Shown: in pieces, positions 40,131 through 47,825 of the stretch
Position numbering within the stretch: the stretch's first letter is position 1
Layout: the number at the start of each line of letters is the position of its first letter
Origin: CAZBBB01 sp964490005
GTDB lineage: Bacteria; Planctomycetota; B15-G4
DNA: 64,000 nt
Direction: 5' to 3'
Assembly: GCA_964490005.1 (NCBI GenBank)
Contig: CAZBBB010000004.1
Location: forward strand, 1 to 64,000
Made by a program: the position numbers and the translations under genes
The notes under the pieces: generated by a model
Databases searched by the model: none
Told to the model about the DNA's origin: nothing
Seen by the model: only the letters and a program-made list of their open reading frames with translations

Positions 40131-41504
40131 TCATCGCTGGATGCGCGACTCGAGGTCATGAACGAGCTGCGAAAAGGGGCGATCGGCGTCGATGCGCTGC
40201 TTGACGCGATCGATCGCGTAGAGCACGGTCGAGTGGTCGCGCCCGCCGAAGTGCCCGCCGATCTCCTCGAGGGACAGCGCGGTCAGCCGGCGCGCGAGGA
40301 ACATCGCGGTCTGGCGCGGCAACGTGACGGACTGCGTCCGGCGGCGCCCCTGCAGGTCGGCCACGCGCACGTCGAAGTGCTTGCAGACGGCCTCCAGGAT
40401 GCGCTCGATGCCGGTCAGCGGGCGCAGCGAGCCCCCGGGCGGACCGCCGAGCGCTTCGTGCGCCAGGTTCGCGTCGATCTCCCGATGGATGAGCTGGCTG
40501 TAGCCGATCACCTTGTTGATCGCCCCCTCGAGCTCGCGGATGTTCGTGTCGACGCGTTCGGCCAGCACGCCGAGGACGTCCTCGGGCACGGCGACGCGGC
40601 GATCCTTCGCCTTGCGACGCAGGATGGCGACGCGCGTTTCGTAGCCCGGCGCGCCGATTTCGGCCTCCATGCCCCACTTGAAGCGGCTGACGAGCCGCTC
40701 CTTGAGCGAGGGGATGTCCTCGGGAGGGCTGTCGCTCGAGAGGACGATCTGGCGGCCGGAGTTGTAGAGCGCGTTGAAGGTGTGAAAGAACTCCTCCTGC
40801 GTCCGCTCCTTGTTCGCGAGCAGGTGGATGTCGTCGACGAGCAGGATGTCGACGTTGCGGTAGCGGTAGCGGAAGCGGTCGAGGTCGCGCTGCTCGATCG
40901 CGCCGATGAACTGGTTGATGAACGTCTCGGCCGACAGATACAGGATGTTCACCGCGTTGCCCGAGCGCATGGCCTGATGGCAGATGGCCTGCAGCAGGTG
41001 GGTCTTGCCGAGGCCGACGCGTCCGTGGAGGAAGAGCGGGTTGTACGAGGCGGCCGGGGCGTCGGCGACGGCGCGCGCGGCGGCGTGCGCGAGACGGTTG
41101 TTCGGGCCGACGACGAATTCGTCGAAGACGTATTTCTCGTTGAGCACGACGTCGGAGTGGTTGGCGAAGAAGTCGCGGTTCGTGTTCGCGGGCGCCGGGC
41201 CGGGAGCCGGCGCGGCCGTCGGCGGCGCCGGCCCGGCCGTGTCGGCGACGGAGCAGCGGAGCGGGGCATCGACGCCGAGCACGTCGCGCACGGCGGCCTT
41301 CAGCACGTCGCCGTAGTAGGCCGTGATCCAGTCGCGGATGAAGGGGTTGGCCACCGTCACGTGCACGCCCGCCTCGTCGGCGGAGATCAGCGCGAGCGAC
41401 GAGAACCACAGGTCGAACTGCTGCTTGCTGACGAGCCGGCGGATCGCCTCGACCAGGGCCGGCTGGCGCGGGGAGGGTTCGACGGCGGTCACTTCCTGCT
41501 GCAC
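40131..41504 (-). CDS. dnaA: Chromosomal replication initiator DnaA
   Basis: A 457-residue DnaA with all four domains: N-terminal helical domain I, a Pro/Ala-rich linker (domain II, about 90-110), an AAA+ domain with Walker A (GRVGLGKTH), Walker B (ILLVDDIHLL) and sensor motifs, and domain IV with the DnaA-box-binding helix (RRRTQSVTLPRQTAMFLAR, GGRDHSTVLYA). It melts oriC and controls its own promoter in many bacteria. It leads dnaA-dnaN-dciA-gyrB. A 200-base leader separates it from its predicted promoter. Confidence 0.97.
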   Translation of the reverse strand: MQQEVTAVEPSPRQPALVEAIRRLVSKQQFDLWFSSLALISADEAGVHVTVANPFIRDWITAYYGDVLKAAVRDVLGVDAPLRCSVADTAGPAPPTAAPAPGPAPANTNRDFFANHSDVVLNEKYVFDEFVVGPNNRLAHAAARAVADAPAASYNPLFLHGRVGLGKTHLLQAICHQAMRSGNAVNILYLSAETFINQFIGAIEQRDLDRFRYRYRNVDILLVDDIHLLANKERTQEEFFHTFNALYNSGRQIVLSSDSPPEDIPSLKERLVSRFKWGMEAEIGAPGYETRVAILRRKAKDRRVAVPEDVLGVLAERVDTNIRELEGAINKVIGYSQLIHREIDANLAHEALGGPPGGSLRPLTGIERILEAVCKHFDVRVADLQGRRRTQSVTLPRQTAMFLARRLTALSLEEIGGHFGGRDHSTVLYAIDRVKQRIDADRPFSQLVHDLESRIQR

Positions 41505-41794
41505 GGCGATGCTCCTGCAAACGCGTTGGGCCTCGGGCGCAACGCACGGCCAGCGACGGAACGGAACTCGCCCCGACGCGCACTCTCCCGGTTGATCGCG
41601 CCCGGCTGTTGCCCGGTGCCGCTTCGCTCACAACGACTCGCCGAGTCCGCCACAGCCGCGTTCCCGCCGCGAGCCCGCGAAGCACGCACGCCATCCGATC
41701 GCGAGCGTGACACTATGAGCGTTTTCACGTGCCTGTCAACGACGGCACCGCGTGCGCGCGTCGGCGCGACGCGGGACGAAGTGTTCGGATTCGA
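41505..41794. other. Leader and spacer upstream of dnaA
   Basis: A 290-base gap between dnaA and the cysteine desulfurase gene, both leftward. It contains the predicted dnaA promoter (41712-41739) and a ~200-base leader without a visible ORF. I see no perfect DnaA box here. GC content is higher than in the dnaA-dnaN gap, so an origin-type unwinding element is not evident. Confidence 0.5.
41712..41739 (-). promoter_or_regulatory. Predicted dnaA promoter with embedded parS-like half-site
   Basis: On the minus strand a perfect -35 TTGACA (41739-41734), a 16-base spacer and a -10 CATAGT (41717-41712) point toward dnaA. The spacer contains CACGTGAAA, the right half of the parS consensus. The promoter reading is strong for a -35; the ParB-site reading is inference. 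Confidence 0.6.
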
Positions 41795-42922
41795 TCAGCG
41801 CGCGCGGACGGCGACGTCGCGCAGCGCGGTGGCGAGGCGCTCGGCGAACGCGGCGATGTCGGCGTCGGTGTTGCTCGGGCCGACGCTGATGCGCAGCGCG
41901 CCCTCGGCGCGCTCTGCGGGCCCACCGAGCGCGGCGATCACGGCCGAAGGTCGTTGCGAGCCCGACATGCACGCCGAACCGTGCGACGCGCTCACGCCCA
42001 GCAGGTCGAGGCGCTGCACGAGCACGCTGCCACGGCGCCCGGGAAACGAGACGTTGAGCGTGTTCGAAAGGACGCGATCGACGGGAGAGTTCACCACCAG
42101 ATGGGGCTCGACGTCGGTCATGGCCTCGAGCAGCCGAGCGGTCCAACCCGACCAGCGCGGTTGCGCGGCGGGGAGTTCCCTCAGCGCCGTCTCGGCGGCG
42201 GCGGCGAAGGCGTACGCCAGGGCGGCGGCCTCGGTTCCGGGCCGCAGCCCGCCCTCCTGGCCGCCCGCGGATCCGCCGCGCGCGGGCGACGCGAGCGAGC
42301 GACGCACGATGAGCGCGCCGATGCCGACGGGTCCACCCAGCTTGTGGGCCGAGAGGGTCATCAAGTCGGCGCCCGACGCGCGGAAGGACAGCGGCTCCTT
42401 GCCGAACGCCTGGCTCGCATCGACGTGGAACAGGGCGTCCGCGCGCGCGGCGGCGGCGGCGAGCGAGGGCAGGTCCTGAAGCGTGCCGAGCTCGTGGTTG
42501 GCGGCCGCGACGCTCACCAAGGCAGCGCGCGTGGAGCTTGGCGCGGCGATCGAAGCGGGATCGACGCGTCCCCATGAATCGATCGCAAGAGCGAGGGGGC
42601 GACCGGTGCGCAGAACCGCCGCGAGGACCGAGGGGTGCTCGATGGGTGCGCAGGCGGCCGCGCCTCCGGGCGGAGTGAACGCGAGGGCGATCGCGTTGCT
42701 CTCGGTTCCGCCGGACGTGAAGACCAGTTCGTCGCGCTCGCAGTCGATGCAGCGCGCCAGGCGCTCGCGGGCCTCCTCGAGCCAGCGACGCGCGCGTCGG
42801 CCGTCGGCGTGCGCGCTCGAGGGGTTGCCTGCGAGGCCCTCCTCGAAGCACTGCCACAGGCTCGACCGCGCCTCGGGGCGCAGCGGGCAGGTCGCGTTGT
42901 GGTCGAGATACAGGCGCTTCAT
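41795..42922 (-). CDS. Cysteine desulfurase (NifS/IscS-type)
   Basis: A 375-residue PLP enzyme that takes sulfur from Cys. The PLP Lys is in LSAHKLGGP, the active Cys loop is SHGSACMSGS, and the N-terminus LYLDHNATCPL matches the family. The protein is slightly shorter than IscS (~400). It overlaps bshA by ATGA and ends the bshC-B-A group, so it may serve bacillithiol or Fe-S pathways. No iscU or sufE is next to it, and it lies upstream of dnaA. Confidence 0.93.
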   Translation of the reverse strand: MKRLYLDHNATCPLRPEARSSLWQCFEEGLAGNPSSAHADGRRARRWLEEARERLARCIDCERDELVFTSGGTESNAIALAFTPPGGAAACAPIEHPSVLAAVLRTGRPLALAIDSWGRVDPASIAAPSSTRAALVSVAAANHELGTLQDLPSLAAAAARADALFHVDASQAFGKEPLSFRASGADLMTLSAHKLGGPVGIGALIVRRSLASPARGGSAGGQEGGLRPGTEAAALAYAFAAAAETALRELPAAQPRWSGWTARLLEAMTDVEPHLVVNSPVDRVLSNTLNVSFPGRRGSVLVQRLDLLGVSASHGSACMSGSQRPSAVIAALGGPAERAEGALRISVGPSNTDADIAAFAERLATALRDVAVRAR

Positions 42923-44055
42923 GCGCCGGAACCGAGCAGCTCTTCGTAGATCGACTCGTGGCGCGCGACCGCCGCCTGCAGCGAAAAGACCTCTCGGGCG
43001 CGCTGCGCGCTGGCGGCGCCGAGTTGCCGGCGCAACGGGACGTCGTCGACGAGTCGCCCGACGGCCTCGGCCATGCCGGCCGTGTCCCCCACCGCCCGCA
43101 GATAGCCGGTCACGCCCTCGACCACCACCTCGGGCAGCCCGCCGACGCGCGAGGCGACGACGGGAACCGCGCAGGACATGGCCTCGAGGGCGGCCAGGCC
43201 GAACGACTCGGACTCGCTGGGAAACAGCGCCACGTCGGCGACCGCCGTGATGTGCTCGGCGTCGGGGATCTCGCCGAGCATGCGCACGCGTCCGGCCAGG
43301 CCGCGCCGGCAGGCCTGGTCGCGAACGTGCTGCAGGTCGGGCCCGTCGCCGACGAGCATCAGGACGACGCGGCGCTCGGCGCCGAGCCGCTCGAGCACGT
43401 CGACCGTGTCGATGGCGCGCTTCAGGGGGCGGAAGTTGCTCGTGTGCAGCAACAGCGTCTCGTCGTCGGCGGCGAGTTCCCGCCGCGCGCGATCATCCTC
43501 GCGCGGCCGGAACCTGCGGGGGTCGACGAAGTTGGGCACGACATGGATCGGCCCGTCGTAGGCGAAGACTTCTCGCGTCTGCGCCTCCAGCCACGACGAG
43601 ACGGAGATGACCGCGTCGCTCTTCTGCAGGCCGAAGCGGATGACCTCGCGGTAGCTCGGGTCGCGGCCGAGGATCGTGATGTCGGTGCCGTGGAGCGTGG
43701 TGACGATGCGGGTGCGCGAGGCCGGGAGCATCTCCCGGGCCAGCCAGGCGGACACGGCGTGCGGCACCGCGTAGTGCACGTGCAGGACGTCGAGCGGCGT
43801 CGTCGCCATCACTTCGCGCAGCGTGGACGAGAGCGCCAGGTCGTAGGGCGGGTAGCGGAACAGCGGGTAGGACGAGACGCTCACGCCGTGGAACGTCACG
43901 CCGTGACGCAGCGCCGACAGTCGCGCGGGCCGCGAATAGCTGAAGAGATGGACGTCGTGCCCGCGGTCCGCAAGTGCCAGGCCGAGTTCGGTGGCCATCA
44001 CGCCGCTGCCGCCGTAGGTCGGATAGCAGACGATGCCGATGCGTCGCCGCTTCAC
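42919..44055 (-). CDS. bshA: N-acetyl-alpha-D-glucosaminyl L-malate synthase BshA
   Basis: A 378-residue GT4 enzyme joining UDP-GlcNAc to L-malate, first step of bacillithiol synthesis. The BshA hallmark YPTYGGSGVMATELG opens the protein; HVHYAVPHAVSAWLA, TLHGTDITILG, FRPLKRAIDTV and the ESFGLAALEAM donor site follow. It starts with a GTG that overlaps the bshB stop by GTGA, and is flanked by bshB, bshC and a desulfurase, so the call is not based on GT4 similarity alone. Confidence 0.93.
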   Translation of the reverse strand: MKRRRIGIVCYPTYGGSGVMATELGLALADRGHDVHLFSYSRPARLSALRHGVTFHGVSVSSYPLFRYPPYDLALSSTLREVMATTPLDVLHVHYAVPHAVSAWLAREMLPASRTRIVTTLHGTDITILGRDPSYREVIRFGLQKSDAVISVSSWLEAQTREVFAYDGPIHVVPNFVDPRRFRPREDDRARRELAADDETLLLHTSNFRPLKRAIDTVDVLERLGAERRVVLMLVGDGPDLQHVRDQACRRGLAGRVRMLGEIPDAEHITAVADVALFPSESESFGLAALEAMSCAVPVVASRVGGLPEVVVEGVTGYLRAVGDTAGMAEAVGRLVDDVPLRRQLGAASAQRAREVFSLQAAVARHESIYEELLGSGA

Positions 44056-44786
44056 GGTGCGTGCCCGGTCTGTCCGTGGCCGCGCCCGCGGACGGCCGCC
44101 ACCGGATCGTCGATCGCGAGCGGGCCCTCGACGATGTAGGGCTCTCCGTAGGTGGCGCCGATCATCGCGCCGCAGGTGCGATTGCCGGCGGCGATGGCCT
44201 CGAGGAAGTCCGGCGCGGAAATCGTCGTTCGCGGCTCGGTCGACGACGGATCGTGCAACTGGCTCGCGTGGGCGCGCACGGCCTCGAGCTTGCGTTCGAA
44301 CACGTGGCTGATGTCGACGATCAGGGTCGGCTGGATCGGCTCGCGGGACGGATAGAACAGCACCCGACCGGGGCGCCACGGGTCGCCGGACGGACCGACG
44401 CGCGCGCACCCCGCCAGAAAGCGCGCTTCCTTCACGAGTTGACCGGTGCGCGCATGGTCCGGGTGGTCGTCGCTGATCCAGGGAGCGACGACGAGCCGGG
44501 GGCGGTGGCGCCGGATCGCGTCGATCACGAGGTCGCGCGAGCTTCGATCCGATTCGATCGCACCGTCCGGAAGCCCGAGGCATTCGCGGAAGGCGAGTCC
44601 GAGGAGTTGGGCGCCGCGCGCCGCTTCCCCGGCGCGCCGATCGCTGGAGCCGCGCGTGCCCGATTCGCCGGCCGACATGTCGATGCCCCCCACCGTGCGT
44701 CCGCGCTCGCGCAGCGCGAGCACGAGACCGCCCGCGCAGATCTCGATGTCGTCGGGGTGCGGGCCGAAGACGAGGACATCAACCAT
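44052..44786 (-). CDS. bshB: Bacillithiol pathway deacetylase BshB
   Basis: A 244-residue LmbE-family zinc deacetylase that removes acetate from GlcNAc-malate. It has the zinc-binding PHPDDIEICAGG, a GESGTRGSS motif and second-site HPDH (DDHPDHARTG). Length matches BshB1 (235-240). It overlaps bshC by eight bases and bshA by four. Position, length and motifs point to BshB rather than a general LmbE-type enzyme. Confidence 0.93.
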   Translation of the reverse strand: MVDVLVFGPHPDDIEICAGGLVLALRERGRTVGGIDMSAGESGTRGSSDRRAGEAARGAQLLGLAFRECLGLPDGAIESDRSSRDLVIDAIRRHRPRLVVAPWISDDHPDHARTGQLVKEARFLAGCARVGPSGDPWRPGRVLFYPSREPIQPTLIVDISHVFERKLEAVRAHASQLHDPSSTEPRTTISAPDFLEAIAAGNRTCGAMIGATYGEPYIVEGPLAIDDPVAAVRGRGHGQTGHAP

Positions 44787-46242
44787 CGCGGCTCTCCGGG
44801 TCGGTGGTGTGGAGCACGTGGCGTGGCGGATCCAGCGGGCGCGCCAGGTCGACGAGTCGCCGCCCCCATGATGCAGGCCCTCCGTGCTCGAGCGCATCCG
44901 GAAGCCACGCGAGGACGGTGTCTTGGGGGCGGCCGCGCGGGCTGAGCGTCGCGGTCAGTAGCGAGCGCGGGCGGGTGTGCCAGGCGCGCTGTTCGGCCAG
45001 CCTGCGCATCGCGGACTCCGTCGACCGCCTCCAGCGCTCCGCGCGCGCCGCGATGCGCGCAGGTCCGTCGTCGAACGTGCGGGCGAAGTCGCGCAGGGCT
45101 TCACGCACGGCGTGCTCGGCAGGACCCGACGTGGACCGGGACGCGCCGAGGTCGAGCCCTTCCAGCCCGCCAGGGAGGCTGCCGAGGAGCGCCGGAGACA
45201 CGAAGCTCGCTTCGAGGCGCGGCACCAGGACGGGGGCGATCAGTCCGAACTCCTGGTGCAGCAAACGTGCCTCACCCAGATAGCGCAGTTCGCTCGGCCC
45301 GCAGACTTGAGCGACCACCGGCAGCGACGCGGCCTGGACGAGGGGCCTGAGCGCGGCGTGGGGCGAGAAGTCTTCCGGCGATCGATCGTGGCGGCGGGCG
45401 GCCTCCCGATCCTCCGCAGCCACTCGCCGGCGTCGCCCGCCCCGCGACTCCATCACGAGCGGTCGCGGATCGCCGGCATCGAAGGAAGGCTGGAGACGGG
45501 CGGTCCGGGCGAGGTGCTGACCGCGCTCCAGGCTCGCGCGCAGTTGGTCCGGGCGGGTCAGGGCGCGGCGGATAATCTCATCGCCCAGCGGGCGCAGCGC
45601 ATGCGCCTCGACCACGCGAAGCCCAAGAGGACCGAACGCGGCAAGCAGAGCGGCGCCATGGACTCTGGAGAGCTCGCAGAGCGCTGAACTGTGAACGGAT
45701 GTCGACTTTAAAACATCATTTAATTGATCACAACATGATTTCAAAGCACTTGTTAGAACCGAATCGTGATTCGTGGCGTACGTGCTGCGCCACGAAGCGT
45801 CGGAGCCGGGCAGGATGCGTGCCCTGAATCTCCGAATGCGGCCATCCAAATCATCGACAAGATCAATGTGATCCACCTCTGAAGAGTCGTGATCTTCTGT
45901 TGCGAGAAGGAACACCGGGACAACCGGACGAGACCAGGCGGACGAGAGATCGCGGGCGAGGGCGACCGCCGTGGCCGCCTTGTGGGCGATCAGGGCGGCG
46001 CCCGCTGCGAAGCAGGGCTGCTGTCCCGCGAGGACGACGAGTGCCCCCGAGGGAGCGGCTTCCCCGCGGAGAACGGCAAAGCCGCCGTTCCGTCCGGGAT
46101 CGAGGGCCTGCGCGACGCGCTCGAAGCTTGCGAGCCCGGGCGCATGCCCCATCAGGGCCTGCAGCGACGGATCGCCCCCCCACCAAGCCTCCGTCCAGGA
46201 CGCGTGCACCCTCGGCCTGGGCAGCCGACGCTCAGTGCTCAA
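44779..46242 (-). CDS. bshC: Bacillithiol synthase BshC (cysteine-adding)
   Basis: A 487-residue protein, shorter than Bacillus BshC (~540). Conserved BshC blocks are present: VLAGQQPCFAAGAALIAHKA, PVFLLATEDHDSSEVDH and later QVCGPSELRYLGEARLLHQEF, with a C-terminal coiled coil and Rossmann-like core. It adds Cys to GlcN-malate. The start is TTG, overlapping the pyrF stop (TTGA). In its middle, bases 45705-45760 are about 29% G+C with codons such as TTA, CTA and AAA that are rare elsewhere in the window, yet the protein remains in frame. Confidence 0.9.
   Translation of the reverse strand: MSTERRLPRPRVHASWTEAWWGGDPSLQALMGHAPGLASFERVAQALDPGRNGGFAVLRGEAAPSGALVVLAGQQPCFAAGAALIAHKAATAVALARDLSSAWSRPVVPVFLLATEDHDSSEVDHIDLVDDLDGRIRRFRARILPGSDASWRSTYATNHDSVLTSALKSCCDQLNDVLKSTSVHSSALCELSRVHGAALLAAFGPLGLRVVEAHALRPLGDEIIRRALTRPDQLRASLERGQHLARTARLQPSFDAGDPRPLVMESRGGRRRRVAAEDREAARRHDRSPEDFSPHAALRPLVQAASLPVVAQVCGPSELRYLGEARLLHQEFGLIAPVLVPRLEASFVSPALLGSLPGGLEGLDLGASRSTSGPAEHAVREALRDFARTFDDGPARIAARAERWRRSTESAMRRLAEQRAWHTRPRSLLTATLSPRGRPQDTVLAWLPDALEHGGPASWGRRLVDLARPLDPPRHVLHTTDPESRDG
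45705..45790. other. AT-rich patch inside bshC
   Basis: About 29% G+C over 45705-45760 in a very GC-rich gene. The frame stays open and encodes a helical region that corresponds to a variable part of BshC. The neighbouring sequence returns abruptly to high GC. Confidence 0.7.
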
Positions 46243-47138
46243 CGCGTGGCCTGGTGCGCAGCCTCGCGAAGCTGGTCGCGCAGCTTCTTCGCGGCGTCCC
46301 GAATGGGAGATTGCCAGTCGGCGCAGGCGGGATCGCCGAAGGCGTACAGAATCCCCCGCGACGAGTTCACGATCGCACCGAGGCCCGCCGAGTCGAAGGC
46401 GGCGGCGACATCGCGCGCCGTTGCGCCCTGGGCCCCGACTCCGGGGACGAGGAACCAGGCTTCAGGAAGCAGGCTTCGAAGCCGCGCCAGCTCGGCGGGC
46501 ATGGTTGCGCCGACGACCGCGCCGACGCCGCAGTAGCCTCTCGAGGTCTCGAGCTGCGTCCCCCATTCGCGAACGAGCTGGGCGATGTGTTCATGAAGTG
46601 CGCGGCCATCGACGCGCAGGTCCTGCAACTCGCGGGCGGACGGATTTGACGTCCGGACGAGGATGAACAGGCCGGCGCCGGAACTGCGCGCCTCTCGCAG
46701 GAACGGAACGACGCTGTCCGACCCGAGGAGCGGATTGACCGTGACGGCGTCGGCGGCATGCGCGCCGCGCAGGTGGCCGGCGGCGTAGGCCTCGGCGGTC
46801 GAGCCGATGTCCCCGCGCTTGATGTCGCCGATGACGAGCAGGCCGGCGCGCTTCGCGGCGACGATGGCGGCCTCGTACGCCTCGATTCCCGGAGGCCCCC
46901 AACGCTCGTAATAGGCGCTCTGGGGTTTGACCGCGACCGCGTAGGGGCGGACGAGGTCGATGACGGCCGCGTCGAAGCGTCGAATGGCGTCTGCGGCGCG
47001 CGAGCGCTCATCCCCGCCCTCCGCGCGCTCGAGGATCGCCGCCGGGAACAGGGAGGGTTGCGGGTCGAGGCCGACGACAAGTGCCGAGTCCTTGCTCAGG
47101 ACGGCATCCGCGAGGCGCTCGGCGAACGGCGAGGGCAT
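46239..47138 (-). CDS. pyrF: Orotidine 5'-phosphate decarboxylase (PyrF type 2)
   Basis: A 299-residue barrel enzyme making UMP. The active-site motif LVIGDIKRGDIGSTAEAYA with catalytic Lys/Asp and the VNPLLGSDSVVPFL block match the type-2 OMP decarboxylases (long form, ~280-310 residues, found in Actinobacteria, Myxococcus and others). It starts one base overlapping the pabA stop (TGATG) and is followed by bshC with a TTGA overlap. pyrBI lies 10 kb away, so pyrimidine genes are dispersed. Confidence 0.93.
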   Translation of the reverse strand: MPSPFAERLADAVLSKDSALVVGLDPQPSLFPAAILERAEGGDERSRAADAIRRFDAAVIDLVRPYAVAVKPQSAYYERWGPPGIEAYEAAIVAAKRAGLLVIGDIKRGDIGSTAEAYAAGHLRGAHAADAVTVNPLLGSDSVVPFLREARSSGAGLFILVRTSNPSARELQDLRVDGRALHEHIAQLVREWGTQLETSRGYCGVGAVVGATMPAELARLRSLLPEAWFLVPGVGAQGATARDVAAAFDSAGLGAIVNSSRGILYAFGDPACADWQSPIRDAAKKLRDQLREAAHQATR

Positions 47139-47719
47139 CAAGACTCCAGGAATGCCGCCAGGATCTGCCCACCGCATGGCGTCAGGAACGACTCGGGATG
47201 GAACTGAACGCCGTAGTGGGGGCGCTCGGCGTGCCGAAGGGCCATGATATCGCCGTGCGGACTGCGAGCGGAGATGATCCACTCCCGGGGAAGCCCGACC
47301 TCCTCGACCAGCAATGAGTGGTACAGACCGGCATCGAAACGCGGAAGCGCTCGATCGAATGGAGGGCCGCCGTCGTGCGTGATCGAGACGGCCCGCCCGT
47401 GCGTTGGTCTGGGGGAGCGGACGATCCGAGCCCCGGACGCGAACGCGAGCGCTTGGTGGCCGAGGCACACTCCGAGCAATGGGGTGTCCGGCCAGATGTC
47501 GCTGGCGACCAGCGAAGCTCCGGAGCGTCCGGGATGTCCTGGCCCGGGCGAGAGCACGACATGCGTGTACTCGCGGCGCTTCGAGTCCCCGACATCGACA
47601 CGATCGTTGCGAACCACGGCAAGCGAGGCCCCTGGGCGGCAGAGGGCGCCAATGGCCTGATATAAATTATATGTAAACGAATCGTAATTATCTATTATTA
47701 GTATATTCATATCAGACAT
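47138..47719 (-). CDS. pabA: Glutamine amidotransferase of anthranilate/ADC synthase
   Basis: A 193-residue class I GATase. N-terminal IDNYDSFTYNLYQ, the catalytic Cys in GVCLGHQA and the His/Glu pair in QFHPESFLT are complete. It supplies ammonia to TrpE or PabB, neither of which is in the window, so trpG and pabA cannot be told apart. Start choices are ATG 47719, ATG 47710 or TTG 47740. The first ~20 codons are extremely AT-rich, with ATA and CTA. Confidence 0.85.
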   Translation of the reverse strand: MSDMNILIIDNYDSFTYNLYQAIGALCRPGASLAVVRNDRVDVGDSKRREYTHVVLSPGPGHPGRSGASLVASDIWPDTPLLGVCLGHQALAFASGARIVRSPRPTHGRAVSITHDGGPPFDRALPRFDAGLYHSLLVEEVGLPREWIISARSPHGDIMALRHAERPHYGVQFHPESFLTPCGGQILAAFLES

Positions 47720-47825
47720 CGCAGCGCGCGTCGACTTCAAAGGGCGGTCACGGCGTTGAGGCGGATAACGTCAATGTTAGTGGTAGATTCAATATTCTAT
47801 AAGTGAAGTATCGCTAACAGAGGCG
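47660..47825. other. AT-rich patch spanning hemW 3' end to pabA 5' end
   Basis: Bases 47661-47710 are about 16% G+C by hand count, the lowest spot in the window, and the hemW stop region (47789-47825) is also AT-rich. The 47760-47768 GGCGGATAA matches a DnaA box at seven of nine bases. On the minus strand TAATAATAG repeats occur. Confidence 0.7.
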
